Assembly (NCBI RefSeq): GCF_900107835.1
Contig: NZ_FNRG01000012.1
Span: forward strand, 1 to 64,000
Reading direction: 5' to 3'
Length of the DNA stretch: 64,000 nt
Source: Oribacterium sp. KHPX15
GTDB lineage: Bacteria > Bacillota > Clostridia > Lachnospirales > Lachnospiraceae
The notes under the pieces are model-generated. The model worked only from the letters and a program-made list of their open reading frames with translations. It did not search any database and was not told where the DNA came from. Below are positions 1-9,308 of this stretch, piece by piece. Each line of letters starts with the position of its first letter. Position 1 is the first letter of the stretch. The position numbers and the translations under genes were made by a program.

Positions 1-2
1 AT

Positions 3-59
3 AATCAGTCACTTATGAGTGAACTGACCGAGGAGGAAAATGACGATGGCGAGGAGTAA
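3..59 (+). CDS. 3' end of an unidentified gene (5' truncated by window)
   Basis: An open frame enters from the left edge and ends at the TAA at 57-59 after an acidic tail (Glu-Leu-Thr-Glu-Glu-Glu-Asn-Asp-Asp-Gly-Glu-Glu). Its last codons contain the ribosome binding site of the next gene, whose start lies inside it, so the two look translationally coupled. Too little is visible to name it; such overlap is typical of a compact operon or a mobile-element gene block. Confidence 0.4.
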   Translation, partial: NQSLMSELTEEENDDGEE

Positions 60-258
60 ATCCATGGCATCAATCGATGCAGAACTTGCAAAAGTAACAG
101 AGGAACATGCCAAGGCACAGGCGCGATGTGATAAGATCGCTGCAAGAATACTTGAACTCCGAAAACAAAAACAGGAAATCGAAGCAAGACAGATCATGGA
201 TGCATTCATCAACAGTAACAAGAGCCTGCAGGAGGTTCTGACGTTCCTTGAAGTATAG
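46..258 (+). CDS. Small DUF4315-like coiled-coil protein
   Basis: This 70-residue protein is nearly all charged helix: Lys/Glu/Arg-rich heptads up to about residue 48, then a short tail ending in a Ser-Leu-Gln-Glu-Val-Leu-Thr-Phe-Leu segment. That layout matches the DUF4315 family, which is mostly found in conjugative elements of Firmicutes; the assignment is by eye. Two in-frame ATGs exist, at 40 and 46. The AGGAGG at 31-36 is only 3 bases from the first but 9 from the second, so 46 is preferred. It overlaps the end of the preceding gene and is followed by a hairpin terminator. Function unknown; possibly a leftover of an integrated element. Confidence 0.5.
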   Translation: MARSKSMASIDAELAKVTEEHAKAQARCDKIAARILELRKQKQEIEARQIMDAFINSNKSLQEVLTFLEV

Positions 259-278
259 GGGAGAAATCCCCTATTTAA
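255..278 (+). terminator. Hairpin terminator after the DUF4315-like gene
   Basis: A perfect 8-bp stem (ATAGGGGA / TCCCCTAT) with a GAAA loop is followed by a short T run. It begins just before the stop codon of the preceding gene. Confidence 0.6.
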
Positions 279-296
279 TGGTTTAGTGTAACTTTT

Positions 297-656
297 TTGC
301 AAAGTCTACATAAAACCTACAATGACGAAGCGGCACTCAGCTACGCTATTCTTTATGCATATTATGCGGCAGAAAAGTATTACACCATGCTTCCTGAACT
401 GGATGCGGGGAAAGGATATGCTGACAGGGTATATATTCCACGCCCGCAGTATGCTGACAAGCCGGTTCTTATCATTGAGTTGAAATACGAAAAGGATGTG
501 GATGGTGCCATCGCTCAGATCAAACGGCAGGAGTATCCGGACAGACTGGAAGCATATAGGGGAAATATCCTTCTTGTGGGGATAAACTACAACAGGGATG
601 CTAAGAATACAAGTGGTGAATTTAAGCATCACACATGTGATATTGAAAGAGTGTAA
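297..656 (+). pseudogene. Truncated PD-(D/E)XK nuclease domain (DUF1703-type) fragment
   Basis: The frame encodes only the C-terminal nuclease part of the protein family seen complete at 775-2352. Shared landmarks are a GKGYADRVYIP segment, an LIIELKYEK segment carrying the E-x-K part of the PD-(D/E)XK site, and an ILLVGINYN segment. It has only 119 residues against 525 in the complete copy, has no AAA-ATPase part, and begins at a TTG with no credible ribosome binding site. I read it as a decayed relative after loss of its 5' part. A stand-alone nuclease domain is the alternative. A terminator follows. Confidence 0.65.
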
Positions 657-658
657 TC

Positions 659-710
659 AAAAAGGTCATTTACCGGTCAACTCCGGGTTAAGTGACCTTT
701 TTCTTTTTTT
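659..710 (+). terminator. Hairpin terminator
   Basis: The arms AAAGGTCATTTACC and GGTTAAGTGACCTTT pair with one mismatch and one bulge and are followed by a long T run, directly after the nuclease fragment. Confidence 0.75.
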
Positions 711-774
711 ATGCTAGACTAAAACCAGAATTATTGAATTAAACAACAGATTCATGTTGCTGGGGAGATGGATT

Positions 775-2352
775 ATGGGAATTTATTTGAATCCGGGAAA
801 TGAAATGTTCAGGCGGGCGTCATCGGCAGAGATTTATGTAGATAAGTCCATGCTTCTTAAGGTGACTAATCGTCTGATCGATGCAGATAACAATCTCATA
901 TGTATGGCCAGGCCCAGGAGGTTCGGGAAAACTATAGCTCAGAACATGATAGCAGCCTACTATTCGAGAGGGTGTGACTCAAAAAAGTTGTTTGATGGCT
1001 TAAAGGTTTCAAAAGATCCTGATTTCGAGAAGTTTCTCAATAAATATAATGTTATCCAGCTTGATTTAAATAGTGAATATCAGAACACTAAGGATAAAGT
1101 GAATCTGATAGGAGGCATTCAGGAAAAGGTAAAAGACGAGATTAAGACCACATATCCTGAGATTTCAATTGAAGAAACGGATTCCTTGGCGGAAGCAATA
1201 CTAAAGATTTATTCTAAAACGGGAGACACTTTCATCATCCTCATCGATGAATATGATGTTTTGGTTCGTGAACAGGTACCACAGAAGCTTTTTGATGAGT
1301 ACCTGAGCTTCCTGAATGGTCTTTTCAAGAGTAATACCCTGCGTCCGGCCATATCCATGGCATATCTCACAGGTATCCTTCCGGTTGTGAGAGACAAGAT
1401 ACAGAGTAAACTCAATAACTTTGATGAGTATACTATACTTGGTGCCGGCAGGTTTTCGGAGTTCATGGGATTTACTGGGGAAGAGGTGAAAAATCTCTGC
1501 GCAGAGTACAACATGGATTTTGACGAGTGCCGCAACTGGTATGACGGTTATGTTGTGGATGGATGGGATATTTACAGTCCTGAATCAGTCATAAAGTCTA
1601 TGAAGATGCATAAATTTGGAGGATATTGGGGGAAGACATCATCTTACAAGGTTATCGCAGATCGTATAGAACAAAATTTTGCAGGAACCAAAGACGATAT
1701 CATAAGGATGCTTGCCGGCGAAGAAGTTGATGTCAATGTAACAAGCTATCTCAATACCATGAACGACTTTGCCACAAAGGACGATATGTTCACATATCTG
1801 ATCCACTTAGGGTATCTTGCATATGATGATGAAGAACAAACCTGCCGCATCCCAAATCGTGAAGTGCGTCAGGAGTGGTTCAATGCTATCGCCGTAAGTC
1901 ATGATTATAAAGTGACGGATGAGATCATCAAGAACTCGAAAGAACTTTTGAAGAAAACTCTTCAGGGGGATGGAGAGGCCGTGGCAAAGGCATTGGACAT
2001 CTCCCACATTCATGTGGCATCAAACAGAAGCTACAATAACGAGGACGTGTTCCAGAGTGCAATTTATCTTGCCTTCATTTATGCACTTAATGAATATGAT
2101 GTCAGGAAAGAAATGACAACCGGCAAGGGCTTTGCTGATGTAGTTTATATTCCGCTTAACAAGAAGCTTCCGGCCATGGTGATAGAGCTGAAACACAACA
2201 AATCCTCGGAGAGCGCCCTTCAGCAGGTAAAGGATAAGAAGTATTTTGACTCCATGGAAAGATATACCGGAAAGGTTCTTCTGGTGGGAATCAATTATGA
2301 TGAGCATACTAAGGAGCATACCTGTAAGATAGAACAGTTGGTGAAAGATTAA
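775..2352 (+). CDS. AAA-ATPase-like / PD-(D/E)XK nuclease family protein
   Basis: This 525-residue protein has the two-part build of the AAA-ATPase_like plus PD-(D/E)XK_9 (DUF1703) family, which is multi-copy in many gut and rumen Clostridia and Bacteroidia. Near residue 50 is the family Walker-A-like stretch ARPRRFGKT. A Walker-B-like run FIILIDEYD follows near residue 160. The C-terminal 100 residues carry GFADVVYIP and VIELKHNK, which hold the acidic and E-x-K residues of the nuclease fold. ATG 775 is preferred over 754 because GGGGAG at 762-767 sits 7 bases upstream and MGIYLNPGN is a usual family start. The cellular role is not established; defence or mobile-element functions have been suggested for the class. 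It has its own terminator. Confidence 0.85.
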   Translation: MGIYLNPGNEMFRRASSAEIYVDKSMLLKVTNRLIDADNNLICMARPRRFGKTIAQNMIAAYYSRGCDSKKLFDGLKVSKDPDFEKFLNKYNVIQLDLNSEYQNTKDKVNLIGGIQEKVKDEIKTTYPEISIEETDSLAEAILKIYSKTGDTFIILIDEYDVLVREQVPQKLFDEYLSFLNGLFKSNTLRPAISMAYLTGILPVVRDKIQSKLNNFDEYTILGAGRFSEFMGFTGEEVKNLCAEYNMDFDECRNWYDGYVVDGWDIYSPESVIKSMKMHKFGGYWGKTSSYKVIADRIEQNFAGTKDDIIRMLAGEEVDVNVTSYLNTMNDFATKDDMFTYLIHLGYLAYDDEEQTCRIPNREVRQEWFNAIAVSHDYKVTDEIIKNSKELLKKTLQGDGEAVAKALDISHIHVASNRSYNNEDVFQSAIYLAFIYALNEYDVRKEMTTGKGFADVVYIPLNKKLPAMVIELKHNKSSESALQQVKDKKYFDSMERYTGKVLLVGINYDEHTKEHTCKIEQLVKD

Positions 2353-2386
2353 TTTCTTTTCCATACAAGGATTATACAATTATTTT

Positions 2387-2433
2387 TAAAGTCGAAGATA
2401 TCTATGTACGCATGGATATTTTCGGCTTTTTTA
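2387..2433 (+). terminator. Hairpin terminator
   Basis: The arms AAAGTCGAAGATATC and GATATTTTCGGCTTT pair with two G-T or mismatch positions and are followed by a T run. It closes the nuclease-family gene. Confidence 0.75.
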
Positions 2434-2525
2434 TTTATGTGGATATATGGTAAAAAGAACCACCCCGATCCATGACACCCATCGACAAAAAAAGATCCAT
2501 TAAGAAAATACAAGGAGTATAGACA

Positions 2526-4853
2526 ATGAAGGTAATAGGTAATAAGCTTCGTAAACTATTGGCCCCGGCCATCGCTTTGTCGCTGATTGCTTTTCCGGTG
2601 TCATTGAATTTTGTCGTAGCTGAAGAGACGGATCAAAGCGCTTTGGCCTCCGGATCGGAGGTCGAGAAAGTTTTCATCAAGGATTACTGGACCAAAGACT
2701 CTCAGGCTGCGAAAAAGATCAATGATTACATAGGTGCAGTGACGGATGAAGCTTCATCAGATTACATCCCCGTTAAGGATCGTATAGCGGTTTTCGATCT
2801 GGACGGAACACTGATGTGTGAAACCGATCCTTTCTGCTTTGAGTATATGGTTTTCGCAGATTATGCACTGAGCCATTCGGATGACATGTCTGAAGAGGTT
2901 CTGAGTGTTGCCCATGAGATCATGGAAGCCACAGGCAGGAAAAAACCGGATGGCATGAGTACCAGACAGGCAGAAGCAGCAGCCAAAGCTTACAAGGGAA
3001 TGACTATGGAGGAACTTGCTGAGGTTGTTGAAAACTTCAAGTCAAGTGAAGCCTGGGGCTTCACGGGCATGACAAGAGGCGAGGCCTGGTACAAGCCCAT
3101 GCTGGAGCTTTTTAAGGAGCTTCAGGATAATGATTTCAAAGTCTATGTAGTCACTGCCACGGAGCGGAACATCGTGCGTCAGATCGTCGCCGATACTCTG
3201 GACATCCCACCGGCACAGGTCATAGGCACAGAGTATGGTTACACCGCAACCAATCAGGGAGATGCTGAGGATACTGACTATACTTTCACATCTGAAGACA
3301 AGATAGTGTTTGACGGTAACTACTATGGTGAAAATGCCAAGACCAGTAAGGTGGACGCCATCGTGAGAGAGATCGGGCAGCAGCCGGTGCTTGCATTCGG
3401 CAATTCCTCCGGAGATCTCGCCATGGCTGTTTACACCATCTCTAACAATCCATACAGAAGCGAGGCTTATATGGTACTCGCTGATGATCCTGTAAGAGAA
3501 TATGGAGAACCTGACAGTGCTAAGGAAAAGAAAGAGTCCTATGAGAAGGTGGGTGTCGATACTATCTCCATGAAGGATGATTTCCTTACCATCTATGGCG
3601 ATGGCGTAATGAAGAATACCATGGCGCGCTATAAGCTTGAACAGGTGGTGGCTCTCAGCAGACATAACCTTCGTGCTCCTTTATCAAGTAATGGTTCTGT
3701 CCCACAGGAGCTCACACCCCACGAGTGGATCAGGTGGACAGCTAAATCCAGTGAACTGACCACAAAGGGCGGGATCCAGGAAACAAACATGGGACAATAC
3801 TTCAGAAAGTGGCTTGATCAGGAGGGACTGATCCCGGAAAACAGTATCCCTGAAGAAGGTGAGATCCGTTTTAATGCAAGAGAGAAGCAGCGCTGCAGAG
3901 CAACAGCCAGATACTTTGCCTCAGGAATGCTTCCCCTTGCGGACGTTAAGGTGGAGTATCCCACAGCCACAAATGGTCTCGAAGATTTTATGAAACCGAA
4001 TCTTAAGTTTTATTCGGAGGAGTACGCTTCCGATGCTGAGGAACAGGTCAGATCCATGGGCGGTGATGCAGGCTTTGACGGACTTACGGACGAGTTGAGG
4101 GATGCCATAAAGCTTATCATGGATACCGTTGATATGGAGGACAGCGAAGCCTATAAGGATGGGAAGTACGGCGATCTTTTAAAAGACAGTTCAGGCTACA
4201 AGATGGCTGAGGGTCAGGAACCTGATATAACAGGTGCCATAAAGACAGCAAGTCAGGTGGCAGATGCGCTGGTTCTTCAGTACTATGAGGAACCGGATCT
4301 CAAAAAGGCAGCCTTCGGACACGAGCTCAGTGAATCAGACTGGGCAGAGATAGCAAATGTACTTACAAAATATGAAGAAATAAAATTCGGTGCACCGCTT
4401 GTATCGGTAAACATTAGCAACCCACTTGTCCGGGAACTGGAAAGTGAACTTAAGAATGAAAAGAGGAAATTCAGCTTCCTCTGTGCTCACGACTGTACAG
4501 TGTTTACGACTTTGACTGCTCTCGGAGTGAAGCCATATACTCTTCCGGACAGCATTGAAACAAAAACACCGATAGGTGTGAAGGTGCTTTTTGAGCGTTG
4601 GCGTGATCCGGAGGGTGAGGCATGGTACAGGGTCAATCTGGTTTACAGAAGCACTGAACAGATCAGAGATTCAGCAGTTCTGTCACCGGAGAATCCTCCT
4701 ATGAGATATAACCTTAGCTTTGAGGGTGTGCCGACCAATGAAGACGGCCTGATCTCAGAAGCCGATCTTTTCGGTATGTTTGACCGTACCCTGGCTCAGT
4801 ATGATGAGCTTCAGGAGAAATACACGAAGGAAACATGGGATGCAGCGGCTTAA
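2526..4853 (+). CDS. Secreted HAD-phosphatase / histidine acid phosphatase fusion
   Basis: This 775-residue protein joins two phosphatase types. Residues 1-32 form a signal peptide with no lipobox cysteine, so it is probably secreted. Residues about 85-330 are a HAD hydrolase: FDLDGTL (nucleophile Asp91, acid Asp93), a VVTATE motif near 205, and a GNSSGD acidic motif near 292. From about 379 it resembles clade-2 histidine phosphatases (acid phosphatase/phytase type), with RHNLRAP containing the candidate phosphoenzyme His380 (Asn replaces the usual Gly) and AHDCT at His655-Asp656 as the proton-donor motif. The ribosome binding site AAGGAG lies about 9 bases upstream. It stands alone between a terminator and a debranching enzyme gene. 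Role inferred: release of phosphate from extracellular organic phosphates. Substrate unknown. Confidence 0.8.
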   Translation: MKVIGNKLRKLLAPAIALSLIAFPVSLNFVVAEETDQSALASGSEVEKVFIKDYWTKDSQAAKKINDYIGAVTDEASSDYIPVKDRIAVFDLDGTLMCETDPFCFEYMVFADYALSHSDDMSEEVLSVAHEIMEATGRKKPDGMSTRQAEAAAKAYKGMTMEELAEVVENFKSSEAWGFTGMTRGEAWYKPMLELFKELQDNDFKVYVVTATERNIVRQIVADTLDIPPAQVIGTEYGYTATNQGDAEDTDYTFTSEDKIVFDGNYYGENAKTSKVDAIVREIGQQPVLAFGNSSGDLAMAVYTISNNPYRSEAYMVLADDPVREYGEPDSAKEKKESYEKVGVDTISMKDDFLTIYGDGVMKNTMARYKLEQVVALSRHNLRAPLSSNGSVPQELTPHEWIRWTAKSSELTTKGGIQETNMGQYFRKWLDQEGLIPENSIPEEGEIRFNAREKQRCRATARYFASGMLPLADVKVEYPTATNGLEDFMKPNLKFYSEEYASDAEEQVRSMGGDAGFDGLTDELRDAIKLIMDTVDMEDSEAYKDGKYGDLLKDSSGYKMAEGQEPDITGAIKTASQVADALVLQYYEEPDLKKAAFGHELSESDWAEIANVLTKYEEIKFGAPLVSVNISNPLVRELESELKNEKRKFSFLCAHDCTVFTTLTALGVKPYTLPDSIETKTPIGVKVLFERWRDPEGEAWYRVNLVYRSTEQIRDSAVLSPENPPMRYNLSFEGVPTNEDGLISEADLFGMFDRTLAQYDELQEKYTKETWDAAA

Positions 4854-4908
4854 GTGAAACAGATATCCACAAGATATATTCTTATGAGTGAGGAAGAATG
4901 GAATACAT

Positions 4909-7101
4909 ATGATACCTATCGACAGTTTTCCCACCAAAAAACTTAAAGGCATAGAATACAAGGCGGGCCGCGTTTTCCCCTTCGGCGCGTCCATAGTTCA
5001 TGATGCAGTAAATTTCAGCATATACTCAACAGAGGCCACAGGCTGCACCCTGCTCCTGTATCACAAGGGAGCGGAGAAGCCTTTCGTGAAGATCCCATTC
5101 CCCGATGAATTCCGGATAGGCGACGTTTTCACCATGATGGTTTTCGGCCTTGACATTGACGACCTCGAGTATGCCTATCTCATGGACGGTCCCTATGATG
5201 AAAAAAAGGGCCAATGCTTCGATAAGGAAAATCCTCTCCTGGACCCTTACGCTAAGGCTGTGTCAGGAAGAGCTGTCTGGGGCGGAGAAATGCATAAGTA
5301 CCTGGACGAATCCGACTACACCGGACTTGAGAATATCCTTGAGGAGGAACCTGAGGCAGAATACGTAAAGCGCCGGCAAAAACGGAAAAAAACCGGCAGA
5401 AACATTGGCTTCAGAGGTCGTGTAATAATGGAGGACTTCGACTGGGAGGGCGACAGACTCCTTAATATCCCCAAGAAGGATCTGGTCATCTACGAGATGC
5501 ATGTCAGAGGTTTCACCCGTCATGAATCCAGCGGCGTAAAATACAAGGGCACCTATGCCGGAATCTGTGAAAAGATTCCTTATTTAAAGGAACTTGGAGT
5601 TAACTGTGTTGAGCTTCTTCCCATCTTTGAATTTGATGAGCTTCAGAACGACTTCTCGGTGAGGGGTCAGCAACTCTACAATTACTGGGGCTACTCCACT
5701 GTAAACTTTTTCTCCCCCAAGGCCGGCTACGCTGCTTCCGGCAGCCTCGGCATGGAGGTGGATGAGCTGAAGTATACCATCAAGACGCTTCATAAAAACG
5801 GAATCGAAGTGATCCTTGACGTGGTGTTCAATCACACCGCCGAGGGAGACGAAAAAGGGCCGGTTATTTCCTATAAAGGAATAGACAACCGAACCTATTA
5901 TCTTCTGACCCCCGACGGCCACTACTATAACTTCAGCGGCTGCGGCAATACCATGAATTGTAACAATGCTGTAGTCCGGAGCTTCATCAAGGACTGCCTC
6001 AGATACTGGGTTGCTTCCTATCATATAGACGGATTCCGTTTCGATCTTGCCTCCATCCTCACCAGGAATCAGGAAGGGGCGCCAATGATCTCGCCCCCTA
6101 TTCTTGAGAGCCTCGCTCATGATGCGGTTCTCGGAAGGGCAAAGCTTATTGCGGAGGCCTGGGATGCCGGCGGACTTTATCAGGTGGGATCATTCCCCTC
6201 CTGGAACAGGTTCTCTGAGTGGAACGGAAAGTACAGAGACTGCGTAAGAAAATTCATAAAAGGAGAGGCAGAATGCGCTCCCGAGCTTTACAACAGGATA
6301 GCCGGATCCGAAGATATGTATCCGGGCAAAACTCCGGCTGTATCCATTAACTTTATAACCTGTCATGATGGCTTCACCCTCCGGGATCTGGTTTCCTACA
6401 ACGAAAAGCACAACGAACAAAACGGCGAGGGAAACCTTGACGGTGCCAATGACAACAACAGCTGGAATAGTGGGGCAGAGGGAGATACTGACGACGAAGA
6501 GATCCTCAACCGCAGAAGAAGGCAGATGGAAAACCTGCTGACAATTCTGTTCCTTAGCCGCGGTGTGCCTATGCTTCTCTCCGGAGATGAGATGGGCAAC
6601 ACCCAGTCCGGCAACAACAATGCATATTGTCAGGACAATGAGACCACCTGGCTCGACTGGACCGGACTTGAAAAGTATGATGATTTCCATAACTTCGTGA
6701 AAAACATCATTTCCTTCAGAAAGGCCCATCCGGTTTTGAGAAGCGAAGACTTTTTCAGAGGCCACAACGGCACCGGCTACCCTGAGCTTTCCTTCCATTC
6801 GGAAACTCCCTGGCAGCTGGACATGAACGCCCCAACCCTGACTTTCGCTTTCATGTACGCAGAAGATCGTAAGAAATTTAACGTAAAGGAAGACAGCTAT
6901 ATCTACGTAATGGTCAATGCCCATTGGGAGCCTCACACATTCACCCTCCCCATACTCCCCGCCGGCTTCACCTGGCACCTTGCCACAGAAAGCGCCGGCC
7001 GTTCCTACCCCGTCGGCAAGGAAAAAGACATGGGCCTCCCCGCCCAGTGGACCCTCGGCTGCCGCATGACCGTCGTAATGATAGCCAAAAAGCGAGGATA
7101 A
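4909..7101 (+). CDS. glgX: Glycogen debranching enzyme (GH13, GlgX/isoamylase type)
   Basis: This enzyme hydrolyses alpha-1,6 branch points of glycogen or limit dextrins in the cytoplasm; no signal peptide is seen. The 730 residues show an N-terminal CBM48-like beta domain, then a GH13 barrel with the four conserved regions: DVVFNHTAEG, GFRFDLAS (nucleophile Asp), IAEAWDAGG (acid/base Glu) and NFITCHDGFTL (stabilising Asp). Length and motifs fit GH13_11 proteins such as GlgX and isoamylase. A GTG at 4888 opens the frame earlier but lacks a ribosome binding site, while AGGAAG at 4891-4896 serves ATG 4909. A strong terminator follows. No other glycogen genes are adjacent, so the exact substrate (glycogen or imported starch) is uncertain. 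Confidence 0.88.
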   Translation: MIPIDSFPTKKLKGIEYKAGRVFPFGASIVHDAVNFSIYSTEATGCTLLLYHKGAEKPFVKIPFPDEFRIGDVFTMMVFGLDIDDLEYAYLMDGPYDEKKGQCFDKENPLLDPYAKAVSGRAVWGGEMHKYLDESDYTGLENILEEEPEAEYVKRRQKRKKTGRNIGFRGRVIMEDFDWEGDRLLNIPKKDLVIYEMHVRGFTRHESSGVKYKGTYAGICEKIPYLKELGVNCVELLPIFEFDELQNDFSVRGQQLYNYWGYSTVNFFSPKAGYAASGSLGMEVDELKYTIKTLHKNGIEVILDVVFNHTAEGDEKGPVISYKGIDNRTYYLLTPDGHYYNFSGCGNTMNCNNAVVRSFIKDCLRYWVASYHIDGFRFDLASILTRNQEGAPMISPPILESLAHDAVLGRAKLIAEAWDAGGLYQVGSFPSWNRFSEWNGKYRDCVRKFIKGEAECAPELYNRIAGSEDMYPGKTPAVSINFITCHDGFTLRDLVSYNEKHNEQNGEGNLDGANDNNSWNSGAEGDTDDEEILNRRRRQMENLLTILFLSRGVPMLLSGDEMGNTQSGNNNAYCQDNETTWLDWTGLEKYDDFHNFVKNIISFRKAHPVLRSEDFFRGHNGTGYPELSFHSETPWQLDMNAPTLTFAFMYAEDRKKFNVKEDSYIYVMVNAHWEPHTFTLPILPAGFTWHLATESAGRSYPVGKEKDMGLPAQWTLGCRMTVVMIAKKRG

Positions 7102-7131
7102 TTGTATCTATTCATTCGTAAAAGTAAATTA

Positions 7132-7170
7132 GGCCGGAGCAGGATGCCCTCCTGCTCCGGCCCTCGTTTT
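7132..7170 (+). terminator. Strong hairpin terminator after the debranching enzyme
   Basis: A perfect 13-bp GC-rich stem (GGCCGGAGCAGGA and its complement) with a 5-base loop is followed by CTCGTTTT. It isolates the metabolic genes from the flagellar regulon to its right. Confidence 0.9.
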
Positions 7171-7199
7171 ATTAAATAAATAATATATCTCACAAATAC

Positions 7200-7226
7200 T
7201 TATCAGAAAAATATTCTTGCCGATAA
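7200..7226 (+). promoter_or_regulatory. Sigma-28 (FliA)-type promoter of the chemoreceptor
   Basis: TTATCAGA, 11 bases, then GCCGATAA. The -10 element is identical to the classical FliA consensus. The -35 element fits the local pattern TTAT found before fliD, fliC and flgM. It lies 146 bases before the chemoreceptor start. Confidence 0.7.
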
Positions 7227-7372
7227 GGAAATTGTAGAAACTAAAAAACTGTTGAATCTCAGGCAAGGATTGCCGGAAGTAAGAACAGTACGGAACGTTA
7301 CAAGGCCGAAAAGCAAGTACGCTCCATATATTCGGGTACAACATAGCTTAGGACAGCGCAGGAGGAAACAAG

Positions 7373-9058
7373 ATGCAAAAGTTCAGGAACATGAAGGTCA
7401 AAGACAAATTCATCACAACCATAGTGATCATAGCGGTTGCCATCATCGTACTGGTTGGAATTTCATTCGGCTCTTTCTCAAAGATGAGTGGAATGATGAA
7501 GCAATTTTCAGGTGTACAGTACAATAACACCAAAGCACAGATGGGAATGCGTAAGGATATACAGACAATCAACAAACGTCTGCTCCTTACCATGCTTGAT
7601 CCCGAAAACAATTCTGTGGCCGACCAGAGAGCGGATTTTGATGAGCGATTTGCAGATATGCAGGACAGCATCGATTCCATCGCAAAGACCCTGGGAGATG
7701 CTCAGCTGACCTCAACTCTGCAGACGAGATTTAATGAACTTAAGACCGACTCCTACAAGATCCTTGATATGATGGATGCGGGAGATAGGGAAGGTGCGGC
7801 AGCCTACTATAAGGATGGATTTAATGTCATCACCTCCGAGAACTTCTCAGGAGCCCTTGGAGATGTGGGAAGCCTTTCAGATAAACAGGCGGCTGACCTC
7901 ATCGAGAAGTCTGAAACATTTGAAAAATTTGTAACAGTACTGCTTGCAATCCTCGGAATTGTGGTAATCGTTTTGGTGATTGTGGTATTCATGAGTCTTG
8001 CAAACATGATTATCCAGAATGTCAAGCTTGCCAATTCCACTATGGAAAATATCGCACAGGCAAAGTTCGATACCGAAATCGACAGAGACAAGCTTTCAAA
8101 GGATGAGCTCGGTGTGATGGTAGGCAATATGGCCGATGTCAATATGAAGCTCCAGTTCCTTATCGATGATCTCAGCACCATGCTTACAGCCATGAGCACG
8201 GGAGATTTCTCCGCAAAGCTTAAGAATCCTCAGATTTATGTTAATGATACAGCAGCTATCAGAACCGGTTTCGAAAAGATCTCCGAAAACCTTTCAGAAA
8301 TCTTCTCCAACATGAATGAAGTTGCCGCAAGAGTACAGAATGGTTCAGAACAGATCGCAGCAGGATCCATGGCTCTCAGCCAGGGTGCTACAGAGCAGGC
8401 AGCTACTCTTCAGGAGCTTTCCGCAACTGTAGGATCACTTAATACCAAGGTTAAGGATAGTGCAAGATCTGCACATGAGGTTGAAGACTTCTCCGCAGGC
8501 GTTGCCGATAAGCTTACCGAGCAGAATGAACAGATGGCAAAAGTTCAGGATGCAATGAAGGAGATCGAAGACAAGTCCAATCAGATCGAGAATATCATCA
8601 AGGCTATCGATGACATTGCCTTCCAGACCAATATCCTTGCACTTAATGCCGCTGTTGAGGCAGCCCGTGCGGGAGCAGCCGGCAAGGGCTTTGCGGTTGT
8701 AGCTGACGAAGTAAGAAATCTTGCAGGTAAGTCCGCAGATGCCGCAACAGAAACTTCAACTCTTATCCAGTCTGCAATTGAGGCTATCCATAAGGGTTCC
8801 AAGATGGTTGGATCCGCAGCCCATGAGCTGGATGCTGTTAAGGATAATGCTATCAAGTCCAAAGAACTGGTTGCTTCCATTGCCGGCGAGATGCAGAAGG
8901 AAGCCGAATCCATTTCCGAGATCACCACAGGTCTTGAGCAGATCTCCCAGGTGGTACAGCAGAACAGCGCCACAGCCGAAGAAAGCTCCGCTTCCAGCAA
9001 CGAGCTTAACGATCACGCAACACTTCTCAAAGATATGGTTGCAAAGATCACTTACTAA
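7373..9058 (+). CDS. Methyl-accepting chemotaxis protein
   Basis: This membrane chemoreceptor passes ligand occupancy to CheA/CheW. In 561 residues it shows a first membrane helix at about 13-34, an extracellular mostly helical sensor of about 150 residues (four-helix-bundle type), a second membrane helix at about 185-209, a HAMP region, and the long cytoplasmic coiled coil. Its highly conserved hairpin tip starts near residue 413 ([21 protein letters not shown] and the following 30 residues). The start ATG has GGAGGAAACA upstream. The gene is monocistronic, with a sigma-28-type promoter and a terminator, as expected of a class-III motility gene. The ligand cannot be read from the sequence. 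cheA, cheW, cheB and cheR are not in this window. Confidence 0.93.
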   Translation: MQKFRNMKVKDKFITTIVIIAVAIIVLVGISFGSFSKMSGMMKQFSGVQYNNTKAQMGMRKDIQTINKRLLLTMLDPENNSVADQRADFDERFADMQDSIDSIAKTLGDAQLTSTLQTRFNELKTDSYKILDMMDAGDREGAAAYYKDGFNVITSENFSGALGDVGSLSDKQAADLIEKSETFEKFVTVLLAILGIVVIVLVIVVFMSLANMIIQNVKLANSTMENIAQAKFDTEIDRDKLSKDELGVMVGNMADVNMKLQFLIDDLSTMLTAMSTGDFSAKLKNPQIYVNDTAAIRTGFEKISENLSEIFSNMNEVAARVQNGSEQIAAGSMALSQGATEQAATLQELSATVGSLNTKVKDSARSAHEVEDFSAGVADKLTEQNEQMAKVQDAMKEIEDKSNQIENIIKAIDDIAFQTNILALNAAVEAARAGAAGKGFAVVADEVRNLAGKSADAATETSTLIQSAIEAIHKGSKMVGSAAHELDAVKDNAIKSKELVASIAGEMQKEAESISEITTGLEQISQVVQQNSATAEESSASSNELNDHATLLKDMVAKITY

Positions 9059-9098
9059 AAAATATTATAGAGAACTTATATATAATAAGTAAAAACAC

Positions 9099-9131
9099 AA
9101 GAGCTGCCACCCGGCAGCTCTTTCCTGTTTT
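9099..9131 (+). terminator. Hairpin terminator after the chemoreceptor
   Basis: A 10-bp stem (AAGAGCTGCC / GGCAGCTCTT) with a short loop is followed by a T-rich stretch. Confidence 0.8.
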
Positions 9132-9273
9132 AAGCATTTACCGGTGGTTTTCTCATCCGGCATCTATTGCTTGTTTTAATGGCACAATTTAAAACAACAC
9201 AAATACTTTGTGCAAATTATCTTAAATTTCAGCATTAATTCACCGAAATTTAACTACTTTTATATTTTCCTTG

Positions 9274-9302
9274 TTGCATGCTGTTTTGAATCATGTTATA
9301 GT
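9274..9302 (+). promoter_or_regulatory. Candidate sigma-A promoter of the main flagellar operon
   Basis: TTGCAT, a 17-base spacer, then TATAGT preceded by TG one base upstream (extended -10). It is the best promoter-like signal in the 456-base gap between the chemoreceptor terminator and fliE. Transcription from here would give a leader of about 280 bases. The -35 match is only partial. Confidence 0.45.
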
Positions 9303-9308
9303 GATACT

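Noticed and set aside
6190-6978. A 262-codon minus-strand frame within the debranching enzyme gene.
   Set aside because: The plus-strand GH13 catalytic motifs cover the same bases; the antisense frame has no start signal.
8504-8511. GCCGATAA inside the chemoreceptor gene; also at 15226-15233 (fliJ) and 38925-38932 (fliD).
   Set aside because: All are in coding sequence (Ala-Asp-Lys type codons) with no TTAT or TAAT at the right distance.
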